NCBI GenBank assembly: GCA_021801305.1
Contig: JAJYYD010000080.1
Span: forward strand, 1 to 8,247
DNA length: 8,247 bases
Direction of reading: 5' to 3'
DNA from: Thermoplasmata archaeon
GTDB taxonomy: Archaea; Thermoplasmatota; Thermoplasmata; Thermoplasmatales; Thermoplasmataceae
Part shown: positions 1-6,169 of the stretch, one piece after another
Numbering within the stretch: the first letter of the stretch is position 1
How the letters are laid out: every line of letters starts with the position of its first letter
The notes under the pieces: generated by a model
The model's database searches: none
Told to the model about the DNA's origin: nothing
What the model saw: the letters and a program-made list of their open reading frames with translations, nothing else
Made by a program: the position numbers and the translations under genes

Positions 1-1
1 A

Positions 2-316
2 GAGATATTTTTCAGAAACACCGTGCAGGTATTTGATAACATAGAAAAGTTATCCCGAGATTTTCCTGGAAATAGTCTAGCTAAATGCATGGTTTTACAG
101 CATCGGATAAACCTCTATTCTATAAGCAAGGAAAATGAAGCAAAAGTATCAATTGGGGAGTTCCTCAAGTATTTAAGATGCCTAAGAATTGCCCGATCCC
201 GCTATCAAATGATATGGATTGCGGCTTTTGTTTTAAGGAAAATTTCTGCAGGGCTATCAAGGCATGTATACTACCTATTTTTCAAAATATCCTTCGGGAG
301 AGCCATAAGTAATTAA
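2..316 (+). CDS. C-terminal end of an unidentified protein, possibly a glycosyltransferase (5' truncated by window)
   Basis: The frame is open from the first bases of the window to the TAA at 314-316, so this is the last ~104 residues of a gene that starts upstream. The GTG at 23 is an internal codon, not a convincing start. The visible part has a mixed N-terminal stretch, then a basic and aromatic region (RCLRIARSRYQMIW) followed by an amphipathic or hydrophobic segment (IAAFVLRKISAGLSRHVYYL) and a basic tail. Such ends are common in family 2 glycosyltransferases of surface-glycan loci, and the neighbouring sugar genes fit that. No catalytic motif lies in the window, so the assignment is weak. 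It converges on the GRAM/zinc-ribbon gene, with only 29 bases between the two stop codons. Confidence 0.6.
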   Translation, partial: EIFFRNTVQVFDNIEKLSRDFPGNSLAKCMVLQHRINLYSISKENEAKVSIGEFLKYLRCLRIARSRYQMIWIAAFVLRKISAGLSRHVYYLFFKISFGRAISN

Positions 317-349
317 AAGGGTAGCTTAAATGGGCGCCCCTTCTTTTAA
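313..349. terminator. Bidirectional inverted-repeat terminator between convergent genes
   Basis: TTAAAAGGG (313-321) is mirrored by CCCCTTCTTTTAA (337-349) with a small bulge. A GGGCGCCC palindrome (332-339) sits at the inner edge of the right arm. Read on either strand, the structure ends in a short T-rich run. It spans the stop codons of both convergent genes. The pairing is visible in the sequence; terminator function is inferred. Confidence 0.5.
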
Positions 350-1014
350 TGATCTTGTTTTTTCTCTACCGGTTTCCCACATTCCGGGCAGAATTTGGAT
401 CCAGGTGGAATAACAGCTCCACAGTTTTCACAGAGTTCGGGGAGTTGTTCATTTTCCCTTTCCCCTATTTCACCTTCTACAACGTTTCCAATCTGGCTCT
501 TTATCGTTGGCTTCTCTGAATTTTTTTTCTGGTTGTTCTTTCCGTAGTAAACATACCCGATATTGGCTGTGGGCGCCTTTGCCCTAGCCATCTCCAGTTC
601 ACGCTTCTTTTCGTCCTCAACGGACCGACGGTTATCCTCATTTACGCGCCTCTTGTACTCAAGAGCCCACTGTCTAACACTTTTCTCCCACAATTCTGGA
701 TTTGATACGGTGAAGTCCTTTGTCTGCAGGGATGCTCCCTCATAATACTTTATCGAAACTATTCTCTTCTTCGCCATTTTCAGCCGAGGAATGGCCTTCC
801 CAACATCGTCAAGGCTGTCAAGTTTCACCTCCAGATCAACCAGTGAAGGTGCGGCCCTGAAGATGCCCCTCCTCCCATTCTTGACATAAATTATCCTCTT
901 GTTTGTAAGGTAAAGGATGCCCTTGGAAACTTTTACTCCATGATCAAAAAGCACCGTTTTTTCATTTAATATCTCGTGCTCATCACTTTCATATATAGGC
1001 ATATGAAAGATCAT
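346..1014 (-). CDS. GRAM/PH-like domain protein with coiled-coil linker and C-terminal zinc ribbon
   Basis: A protein of 222 residues in three parts. Residues ~10-60 contain the GRAM/PH-like signature (GILYLTNKRIIYVKNGRRG), a fold that often binds lipid or protein at membranes. Residues ~108-150 are highly charged and probably helical or coiled-coil (ALEYKRRVNEDNRR and onward). A low-complexity polar linker follows. The C-terminus is a treble-clef-type zinc ribbon with Cys195, Cys198, Cys209 and Cys212 (CENC...CPEC). No signal peptide or membrane segment is seen, so it is probably cytoplasmic or peripheral. The start could be ATG 1014 or ATG 1002 (MPIYESDEHE). The AT-rich box at 1025-1040 suits a leaderless start at either. 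It is followed by the convergent partial gene. The domain call is by motif; the cellular role is unknown. Confidence 0.8.
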   Translation of the reverse strand: MIFHMPIYESDEHEILNEKTVLFDHGVKVSKGILYLTNKRIIYVKNGRRGIFRAAPSLVDLEVKLDSLDDVGKAIPRLKMAKKRIVSIKYYEGASLQTKDFTVSNPELWEKSVRQWALEYKRRVNEDNRRSVEDEKKRELEMARAKAPTANIGYVYYGKNNQKKNSEKPTIKSQIGNVVEGEIGERENEQLPELCENCGAVIPPGSKFCPECGKPVEKKQDH

Positions 1015-1024
1015 TATAGCCGGG

Positions 1025-1040
1025 CATATAATTATTTATT
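1025..1040 (-). promoter_or_regulatory. TATA-like promoter of the GRAM/zinc-ribbon gene
   Basis: On the minus strand this reads AATAAATAATTATATG, ending 10 bases before ATG 1014 and 22 before ATG 1002. An archaeal TATA box normally sits ~26 bases upstream of transcription start, so a short-leadered or leaderless mRNA is likely. Confidence 0.4.
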
Positions 1041-1178
1041 TTTTACTACACTGGACAGGATGTTTCATTTATTCAACTTAAATGAGTCACTTTCCCTGGA
1101 AACCTAGAAGGGGTGTTATGACTTCAATTGAATCAGCGCATAACACGACCTAAACTGTCATTGTTGATGCTGATCTCT

Positions 1179-2168
1179 TTAATCACCGACGTGTATTATC
1201 CGGCTTCCCTGGAACTCGAAACGAAATTGTTCTGGCGTCATATTTCCGATTTCCCTCACTATGGTTTCATGCAGCTCTGGCCTGGCGTAAAAAAGCATAA
1301 AACCCCCGCCACCGGCCCCGATTAATTTTCCGCCTGCAGCCCCGCATCGTATGGCTTTTTCGTATGCCTGATCGATGAAGTCGCTGCTTATGCCTTCAGT
1401 AAGTTCTCTCTTGAGTTTCCAGTTGCTGTGAAGGTATGAACCCAGAGAATCATAATCGCCCATGGACAGGCTGGTGAATGCTTCCTCTGTGATTCTGACC
1501 ATTTTGTCGTAGTTTGCAGATCTCCTATCAACATTTCTTGCCTGCGATGCATGTATTTCAGCGGAACCGCGCTGTAATCCGGTGTAAAGTAGAAGAAGAT
1601 TTTCCTGCAGCTTCTCCCTCACTATTTCAGAGGATATGACCGGCTTTACCACAACGCTTTCATCTGGGTAGAATTCCAGCAGGTTTATGCCTCCGTATGC
1701 AGCCATGTACTGGTCCTGCTTACCTCCAGGCTCCCTCAGGATTTGCCGCTCTATCTTCACGGCTTCCTGAGCTAGCTGTTCAGGTGACGCAAATTCTCCT
1801 TTCCATGCATGTAGCGCGTTTAGCAGCCCTACCAGAAAGGTGCTGCTCGATCCCAAACCGGTACCGCCGGAAGGGATGTCCGAAATGCTTACAATCTCGA
1901 TGCCGCCATCAATCTGGAGGAGCCTGAGCGCTTCCCTCACAGACGGGTGCTCTATCTGGTCAACGGAGTCAACAATTTCGGTTTTTGAATAGCTTACCCT
2001 TATCTTGTTGTCAAATTTCTTGTTCACCACAATGTAGATGAATTTGTTTATGGATGCCGATAGAACAGCACCCTTTTCGTGTTTAGAATAATAGTCCCTG
2101 ATGTCCGTTCCTCCGCCTACAAATGTTATCCGAAGCGGAGTTTTTGAAATGAACATCCTTGTCTTCAT
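1179..2168 (-). CDS. hddA: GHMP kinase, D-glycero-D-manno-heptose 7-phosphate kinase (HddA) type
   Basis: Probable cytoplasmic kinase that uses ATP to phosphorylate C1 of D-glycero-D-manno-heptose 7-phosphate, giving the 1,7-bisphosphate. With the ATG at 2168 it has 329 residues, normal for the family. Motif 1 is near the N-terminus (KTPLRITFVGGGTD, 9-22). The glycine/serine-rich ATP-binding motif is PSGGTGLGSSS (99-109). The family stretch REPGGKQDQY is at 145-154 and the C-terminal GHMP loop KLIGAGGGGF at 281-290. The reading frame extends up to 2201, but that would overlap the epimerase. ATG 2168 lies one base after the epimerase TAA (TAAGATG), implying one mRNA and translational coupling. 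ATG 2156 is an alternative. HddA is favoured over other GHMP kinases because of the GGGTD start, the PGGKQDQY stretch and the gmhA gene 5.4 kb away; substrate remains inferred. Confidence 0.85.
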   Translation of the reverse strand: MKTRMFISKTPLRITFVGGGTDIRDYYSKHEKGAVLSASINKFIYIVVNKKFDNKIRVSYSKTEIVDSVDQIEHPSVREALRLLQIDGGIEIVSISDIPSGGTGLGSSSTFLVGLLNALHAWKGEFASPEQLAQEAVKIERQILREPGGKQDQYMAAYGGINLLEFYPDESVVVKPVISSEIVREKLQENLLLLYTGLQRGSAEIHASQARNVDRRSANYDKMVRITEEAFTSLSMGDYDSLGSYLHSNWKLKRELTEGISSDFIDQAYEKAIRCGAAGGKLIGAGGGGFMLFYARPELHETIVREIGNMTPEQFRFEFQGSRIIHVGD

Positions 2169-2169
2169 C

Positions 2170-3087
2170 TTACTGTCCCAGCAATTTCTTAATGCCGTCA
2201 TCCAGCGATACCTTTGGGGTGTAGTTGAGAAGGCTCTTTATTCTCCCAGTATCTGCCAGCGTTTCCATAACATAGTTCTTGACGGGCATTTCTATGTACT
2301 TAGCCTTTACGTCCGTTTTCATATACATGTTGAGCTTGTCCAGCATCTCATTGAGATCGTAGTTTATCCCTGTGCCTGCATTCACAACATTGTAACCAGT
2401 GAGCTGCGAAGATCTCATAAGTATTTCAACAACGTCGTCCACGAATATGAAATCTCTTCTCTGCTTTCCGTCTCCATAGATTATTGGCTGCTCTCCTTTC
2501 CTCAGTGACCACATGAACTGCGTTACCAGGTTTGCGTACTCCTTCTTGGCTTCCTCGTGCCACCCGTAGACGGAAAAGAACCTTACTGCGGATACCGTCA
2601 TGTTATTGAGCTTGCAGTACAGTTCAGATACCCTTTCCGCGGCAATTCTTGCCTCGGTATAATAGTCAGTGACCAGTGGTATGCAATCCTCCCTGTGAGG
2701 CGGGTCAATGCTGTTGTATATCGACGATGTGGAAGCAAAGACAACCTTGGAACCATTGGATCTGGCATATTCCAGCACACTGATCATCCCATCAACGACC
2801 TCGGAGATCAGGTGGGGGTTTGCCCTGTACATCGGCGAGGCGGAATATATGCCTATATGAAATACGAAATCTGCCTTGAACGGCGTTTTCCCAATATCCT
2901 TTGCATCTCCTTGCTGAAAGGTAACCTTGCCGCTCTTCTCTGCATGTTCAAGGTTCTTCTGGCTACCGGTATGCATATTGTCGATCACAAGCACTTCATT
3001 GTTTTTTGAAAGGCGATCTACCAGGTTGCTACCGATGAAACCGGCACCCCCTGTCACAATTACCTTCTTGCCCATTATTATGTCCAT
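2170..3087 (-). CDS. NAD-dependent sugar-nucleotide epimerase/dehydratase (extended SDR)
   Basis: A 305-residue extended short-chain dehydrogenase/reductase, full length for the family. It has the Rossmann dinucleotide loop VTGGAGFIGSN (11-21), the acidic end of strand 2 (VIDN, 34-37), GDA at 60-62 for adenine contact, the STSS segment (119-122), and the substrate-domain signatures RFFSVYG (169-175) and DFIFVDDVVE (212-221). The active-site motif, normally YxxxK, reads Y143-T-E-A-R147, with Arg in place of the usual Lys. It resembles UDP-glucose 4-epimerase-like archaeal proteins, but the substrate cannot be read from sequence. It is the first gene of an operon with the heptose kinase, so an activated heptose or hexose is a reasonable guess. 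ATG 3087 has a TATA-like box 25 bases upstream; ATG 3075 (MGKKVIVTGG) is an alternative. Confidence 0.85.
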   Translation of the reverse strand: MDIIMGKKVIVTGGAGFIGSNLVDRLSKNNEVLVIDNMHTGSQKNLEHAEKSGKVTFQQGDAKDIGKTPFKADFVFHIGIYSASPMYRANPHLISEVVDGMISVLEYARSNGSKVVFASTSSIYNSIDPPHREDCIPLVTDYYTEARIAAERVSELYCKLNNMTVSAVRFFSVYGWHEEAKKEYANLVTQFMWSLRKGEQPIIYGDGKQRRDFIFVDDVVEILMRSSQLTGYNVVNAGTGINYDLNEMLDKLNMYMKTDVKAKYIEMPVKNYVMETLADTGRIKSLLNYTPKVSLDDGIKKLLGQ

Positions 3088-3106
3088 GTTTAGGGAAATG
3101 TGATGG

Positions 3107-3119
3107 AAGATAAAAAATG
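3107..3119 (-). promoter_or_regulatory. TATA-like promoter of the epimerase-kinase operon
   Basis: On the minus strand this reads CATTTTTTATCTT, centred ~25 bases before ATG 3087. That spacing fits a leaderless transcript starting at or next to the ATG. No Shine-Dalgarno sequence precedes either candidate start. Confidence 0.5.
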
Positions 3120-3120
3120 A

Positions 3121-3333
3121 TCACGTGCCGGGATACATATCCAGACGAGTGCATAGCTTTGCCGTTTGAGTAGGAAGGTTTTGAATCTGTTCATGGCTCA
3201 GTCTATCATATAACACCTGATAACCTGAAGCTGAGACTTGCTACATTATTATCGCCATATACTTTTGACCTAACAGTAAAGATATTCTCTGAATAGCGGC
3301 ATAAACATAGTCACTGAGTTCTAGTAGGGACAT
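3121..3333 (-). pseudogene. Possible remnant of a small gene with in-frame TAG
   Basis: From ATG 3333 one minus-strand frame runs 30 codons to a TAG at 3241-3243, then 39 more to a TGA at 3121-3123. Both halves look coding in composition: AAIQRISLLLGQKYMAIIM before the TAG, and YDRLSHEQIQNLPTQ and TAKLCTRLDMYPGT after it. The pattern LLGQKY...II...LPT.T...L..RL loosely recalls a winged-helix regulator of HxlR type, but that similarity is weak and made by eye. No ribosome-binding site or well-placed promoter is seen. It lies directly upstream of, and in the same direction as, the epimerase operon. It could be a decayed regulator or a chance open frame. Confidence 0.25.
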
Positions 3334-3339
3334 GAATAA

Positions 3340-3352
3340 GGATTAATAATCC
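3340..3352 (+). promoter_or_regulatory. AT-rich box and small palindrome upstream of the methyltransferase
   Basis: GGATTAATAATCC has 5-base arms (GGATT/AATCC) around an AAT centre, and its AT core lies ~24 bases before the GTG at 3370. That is the TATA-to-start spacing of a leaderless archaeal gene and supports the GTG start. The core is a poor match to a canonical TATA box. Confidence 0.35.
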
Positions 3353-3369
3353 ACAGTGAATGTCTTAGG

Positions 3370-4122
3370 GTGCAACCACCTCACAGTGCGGGAAGCGACG
3401 GCAGCAACCGTTCAAGAATACCAATACCATATTCCAAGGGAATAATCCGGATACTGACTGATAAATTTCTCTTCAATAACAGAATGGCTGTCGCGAATAT
3501 TGGCTGCGGAAAGGACCTTCTCGCAAGAATTTTCCTGGAAAACGGGAATGACGTGATCTGCATCGATCGCAACGATGATGCCATTGAGAGATCAAAGAAG
3601 GATCTGGTAGATTTTCCAAATGTCCGTTTTGTCAATGGGTATCCTGCAAATACGGGAATTGAGAGAAACAGCGTCAACCTCATTGCAATGGGGCAGGCAT
3701 TCATAGGAATTGACCAGCAGAAGGCAAGAAACGAATTCAGGAGGGTGCTAAAAGCTCCCAATATTGTCACAATCATATGGAATGATATCGACCTGAGGGA
3801 TGGTTTCTCAAACGAATACGAGAGGATATGCGTTAAGTACTGTCCCCACTACACAAAGTCAGGCAGTGATCCGCTCACTAATGAGCAGATAACAGAATTC
3901 TTCAGCTGGAGTTTTGACTACAACCAGTTTGCCACCGAAATGCTGATGGATGGCGACGACCTAATCAGTATGTATGAGTTCATGCCTTACCGGCTTGCTG
4001 CAGCTGACCCACGTCATGATCAGTTGATTATTGAGCTTAAAGATGCATTCTCCACCTACGGGAAGAGTGGCAGGGCAACGATAAAGTTCCTCACCAGGAT
4101 GTATGTGGGGAAGTTAAGCTGA
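3370..4122 (+). CDS. Class I SAM-dependent methyltransferase
   Basis: A 250-residue Rossmann-fold methyltransferase, probably cytoplasmic. Motif I is VANIGCGKD (41-49) and the acidic ribose-binding residue is Asp66 (VICIDRN). The region SVNLIAMGQAF followed by a helix, EFRRVLKAPNIVTIIWND, matches the 'TVGQAFHWFD...EFRRILKPGG...IWND' pattern of the UbiE/methyltransferase-11-like group. Motif I departs from the usual D-x-G-x-G-x-G: Asp is Asn43, and the last Gly is Asp49. The length is typical and the C-terminal domain is intact, so it is not obviously dead. The start is GTG 3370; the frame is closed by TAA at 3337, and no other start fits as well. The substrate is unknown. It is transcribed divergently from the epimerase operon and looks monocistronic. 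Confidence 0.75.
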   Translation: MQPPHSAGSDGSNRSRIPIPYSKGIIRILTDKFLFNNRMAVANIGCGKDLLARIFLENGNDVICIDRNDDAIERSKKDLVDFPNVRFVNGYPANTGIERNSVNLIAMGQAFIGIDQQKARNEFRRVLKAPNIVTIIWNDIDLRDGFSNEYERICVKYCPHYTKSGSDPLTNEQITEFFSWSFDYNQFATEMLMDGDDLISMYEFMPYRLAAADPRHDQLIIELKDAFSTYGKSGRATIKFLTRMYVGKLS

Positions 4123-4152
4123 TTATGCATTTTTCCTGATTTTATCAGTTGC

Positions 4153-4162
4153 ATTATATATA
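4153..4162 (+). promoter_or_regulatory. TATA box of the glycerophosphodiesterase gene
   Basis: ATTATATATA is a good archaeal TATA element. Start would be expected near 4184, giving a ~50-base leader that carries the ribosome-binding site at 4223-4230. This gene is therefore leadered, unlike several neighbours. Confidence 0.5.
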
Positions 4163-4222
4163 GTAAGATCAATGACGAGATTCCAGCTTTCCTCCTTCAT
4201 GGCTTTGAAACCCTATTAAACT

Positions 4223-4230
4223 GGTAGGAG
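4223..4230 (+). promoter_or_regulatory. Shine-Dalgarno site for the glycerophosphodiesterase
   Basis: GGTAGGAG ends five bases before GTG 4236 and eleven before ATG 4242. The spacing favours GTG slightly. CTCCT at 4192-4196 in the same leader is an exact complement of AGGAG (4226-4230) and could mask it. Confidence 0.5.
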
Positions 4231-4235
4231 ATTCC

Positions 4236-4949
4236 GTGATCATGCCCTTAAGATACAATGGACGGGAGGTTTTCATAATTGCTCACAGGGGTGGCGGAGG
4301 TCTTTTTCCAGAGAACACACTAGCAGCTTTCATCGGAGTGCAGGAAATCGGGGTTGATGCAGTTGAATGTGATGTGCAGCTGACTAGGGATGGGAAACTG
4401 GCAGTTATTCACGATGCTGACCTGAAAAGGCTGGCCGGCATAGACGTTCAGGTCAGGGAAATGGATAGCAGGGAAATCAAGAGAATGAAGCTGAAAAATG
4501 GGGAAAAGATACTTTTACTTGAGGATCTACTTGGCAAGATTTCCATACCAATCGTCATTGAACTGAAATCTGCGGATACCATTTCTTCACTCTTTGGCAT
4601 ACTTGAGAAAAACCCGGAATTGCTCAGAAAATGCATATTCATATCCTTCTTCCATGAAGCACTGTATGCTCTGAAACAAAGATTTCCTGAAGCTTCCTGT
4701 GGAGCATTGCTAGCAGGTTTTCCCATGGACCCTGTATCAATGGTGAAACAGTGTGGCTGTGACACTATTGCACTGAATTACGAAGGGCTGACAAAGGATT
4801 ACGTTGACAAATGCCACCAGGGGGGTATAAGGGTAAGCGTCTGGGCACCTAGCGACAGTGATGGGATAAGATCATCGCTCAACGCAGGCGTCGATGCAAT
4901 AGCTTCTGATCGCCCGGACCTGGTGATTGAGATGGTAAAAAGCAGATAA
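4236..4949 (+). CDS. ugpQ: Glycerophosphodiester phosphodiesterase (GDPD family)
   Basis: Hydrolyses glycerophosphodiesters to glycerol phosphate and an alcohol; in archaea it may act on deacylated or ether-lipid-derived head groups. It has 237 residues, usual for a single-domain soluble TIM-barrel enzyme. The catalytic signatures are clear: HRG at 17-19, PENT at 25-28, and ECDVQLTRDG (44-53) followed by the catalytic His-Asp pair HD at 59-60. Further conserved elements are the IELK strand (~108) and the C-terminal VSVWAP and ASDRPDL segments. No signal peptide is seen, so a cytoplasmic location is expected. The start is GTG 4236, with ATG 4242 two codons in as the alternative. It has its own promoter, is separated from the methyltransferase by 113 bases, and converges on the surface-protein gene. 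Confidence 0.9.
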   Translation: MIMPLRYNGREVFIIAHRGGGGLFPENTLAAFIGVQEIGVDAVECDVQLTRDGKLAVIHDADLKRLAGIDVQVREMDSREIKRMKLKNGEKILLLEDLLGKISIPIVIELKSADTISSLFGILEKNPELLRKCIFISFFHEALYALKQRFPEASCGALLAGFPMDPVSMVKQCGCDTIALNYEGLTKDYVDKCHQGGIRVSVWAPSDSDGIRSSLNAGVDAIASDRPDLVIEMVKSR

Positions 4950-4970
4950 CAGTATATAAGATTAGAATCG

Positions 4971-4979
4971 TTTGTTTTT
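4971..4979 (+). terminator. T-rich termination site after the glycerophosphodiesterase
   Basis: TTTGTTTTT lies 21 bases after the stop codon, in the 58-base gap between two convergent genes. Archaeal termination often needs only such a T-rich tract; no hairpin is apparent. Confidence 0.35.
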
Positions 4980-5007
4980 CCACACTATGAATATGATAAG
5001 AGTTTGA

Positions 5008-5745
5008 TCAACGCCGCCGCCTGACCATATAAACGCCAACACCTGCCACTAGAGCAGCAGCTGTTATTCCTCCCGCGATATAATATCCCGTATAATTTGG
5101 TCCGGCTACAGCTGCTTTACTACCCAGTGATACGTCCGTTGAGACTAGTGCATACGATTCATTTTCCCAGAAATTCGCGTTATGCGTGCTCACATTTTCC
5201 TTTAACACGAGCCCTGAATAACTGTCGAAAGAACTTGTGCCATTGACATAAACCATATATCCTCTAATGCTGTTTATAGCATTGTACTGAATCTCATCAG
5301 CAGAATAATTTCCCAGTTTGGTTGACATCACTATTCCAGTGGAAACTGAAAATTGCCTATCTATGGTTCTGTTTATCCATGGCGGGATGTCTCCAGAATT
5401 GAAATATGAGAGAGCAGTGGCGTTGACCCCGGGAAAGATAGAAGATATATTTGTATGCCATTTAATAGTCCTATTTTCGAGCCCCGGTATATGCATCGTG
5501 ACATAGTAAGTACCTGCAGACAGGTTAACATCAGATATAGAGAAATTAAAACTCGCTTGATTCCCGTCATACAAACCCGTATAGTTAGCGAATGATCCGT
5601 TAAAAAGCCACAAAGTGTCAGTGGAGACCTCAAATGGTGAAGAATTGGCAAGAGGAGTCGCAATTGATTTTGAATTTGTGAATGTAAAGGAGAAAATACC
5701 AGCAAGAATTACTATAGTTATTGCAACAAGAGAGCTAACCTTCAT
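5008..5745 (-). CDS. Secreted, membrane-anchored surface protein rich in N-glycosylation sequons
   Basis: A 245-residue protein with an N-terminal signal peptide (basic start, hydrophobic ~residues 6-23), an extracellular region of ~190 residues, and a C-terminal membrane helix (~221-239) ending in RRRR. That gives an outside body with a short basic cytoplasmic tail. I count 14 N-x-S/T sequons (for example NSS, NGS, NYT, NFS, NLS, NRT, NIS, NAT), about one per 14 extracellular residues. The body is rich in Ser, Thr, Tyr and Asn and poor in Cys, as expected for a glycosylated cell-surface protein of an acidophile. I recognise no family or catalytic motif. ATG 5745 follows GAGAGGG, and a strong TATA box lies upstream. 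It is a plausible acceptor for glycans made by nearby sugar genes; that link is inference. Confidence 0.8.
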   Translation of the reverse strand: MKVSSLVAITIVILAGIFSFTFTNSKSIATPLANSSPFEVSTDTLWLFNGSFANYTGLYDGNQASFNFSISDVNLSAGTYYVTMHIPGLENRTIKWHTNISSIFPGVNATALSYFNSGDIPPWINRTIDRQFSVSTGIVMSTKLGNYSADEIQYNAINSIRGYMVYVNGTSSFDSYSGLVLKENVSTHNANFWENESYALVSTDVSLGSKAAVAGPNYTGYYIAGGITAAALVAGVGVYMVRRRR

Positions 5746-5773
5746 TTCCCTCTCATGTTTATTATTTTATTTT

Positions 5774-5781
5774 TATATAAA
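5774..5781 (-). promoter_or_regulatory. Strong TATA box of the surface-protein gene
   Basis: On the minus strand this is a consensus TTTATATA, followed by an A/T tract. Start is expected near 5752, giving a ~7-base leader. GAGGG just before ATG 5745 may act as a ribosome-binding site. It is the best promoter match in the window, consistent with high expression. Confidence 0.6.
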
Positions 5782-5825
5782 TTTTATCGAAGTGACCAAT
5801 GGAATGCTTGATACATATCTCTGGC

Positions 5826-6077
5826 TTAGAAAGCAATTCCAGTACAGATGAACTCAGAACATTTAGAAGAGTCAAAAGTCAACGGTCGAGTGAGAATGCA
5901 GTACAGCTTTTTCCTTCCTTTATCTTTGTGATGGCCTATTATTATAGTTCGGGAAGTTGAAAATAGCATTGACTCACCCATAACGCGTCGGCCGAAAAGA
6001 ATGATTATTTTATCAACCATTATTATTCCAAAGATATTCCCCTTCTTATTGATCAAAAAACTTCTCGAGATTTTCAA
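5826..6077 (-). pseudogene. Possible decayed MNT-type nucleotidyltransferase
   Basis: An 83-codon minus-strand frame starting at TTG 6077 contains VDKIIILFGRRVMGES followed by STSRTIII (about 6020 to 5930). This can be laid over the minimal nucleotidyltransferase signature (VDKIILFGSRxRGES...SDxDxIIV) with matching spacing. However, the key Ser after Gly is Arg, and both catalytic Asp positions are lost (T and R). The remainder (residues ~55-83) resembles nothing. If real, it is an inactive relic of a third MNT gene beside two intact ones. If not, it is an AT-rich chance frame. The rest of the gap between the surface protein and the orphan MNT (5746-6169) holds only promoters. Confidence 0.3.
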
Positions 6078-6086
6078 TAATGTAAG

Positions 6087-6096
6087 AAAAATATAT
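6087..6096 (+). promoter_or_regulatory. TATA-like promoter of the orphan MNT gene
   Basis: AAAAATATAT lies ~75 bases before the TTG start, giving a ~50-base leader that includes the strong ribosome-binding site at 6157-6164. A second AT-rich patch (AAATATTA, 6105-6112) is an alternative. Confidence 0.35.
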
Positions 6097-6156
6097 CTGC
6101 ACTAAATATTACCCCGAAAGTAAAAAGAAGAAGCCGTAATACCATTTTGGAAATCC

Positions 6157-6164
6157 GGGGAGGT
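6157..6164 (+). promoter_or_regulatory. Strong Shine-Dalgarno site deciding a TTG start
   Basis: GGGGAGGT ends five bases before TTG 6170. It is the strongest ribosome-binding site in the window and is the main reason to accept TTG as the start codon, since there is no ATG in the N-terminal part of the frame. Confidence 0.65.
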
Positions 6165-6169
6165 ATTTT

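Noticed and set aside
2169..2201. Longer N-terminus for the heptose kinase, starting at 2201
   Set aside because: It would add 11 residues with no family match and overlap the epimerase; ATG 2168, one base after the epimerase stop, gives the standard N-terminus.
2101..2508. 135-codon plus-strand frame opposite the kinase/epimerase junction
   Set aside because: Antisense shadow spanning two well-supported genes; no motif.
2557..3009. 150-codon plus-strand frame opposite the epimerase
   Set aside because: Antisense shadow of a clear SDR gene; Cys/Arg-rich composition, no family motif, no ribosome-binding site.
3241..3243. In-frame TAG as a pyrrolysine codon
   Set aside because: No pyrrolysine machinery or methylamine methyltransferase context; a broken or chance frame is simpler.
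3381..3776. 131-codon minus-strand frame opposite the methyltransferase
   Set aside because: Antisense shadow; the plus strand shows conserved methyltransferase motifs.
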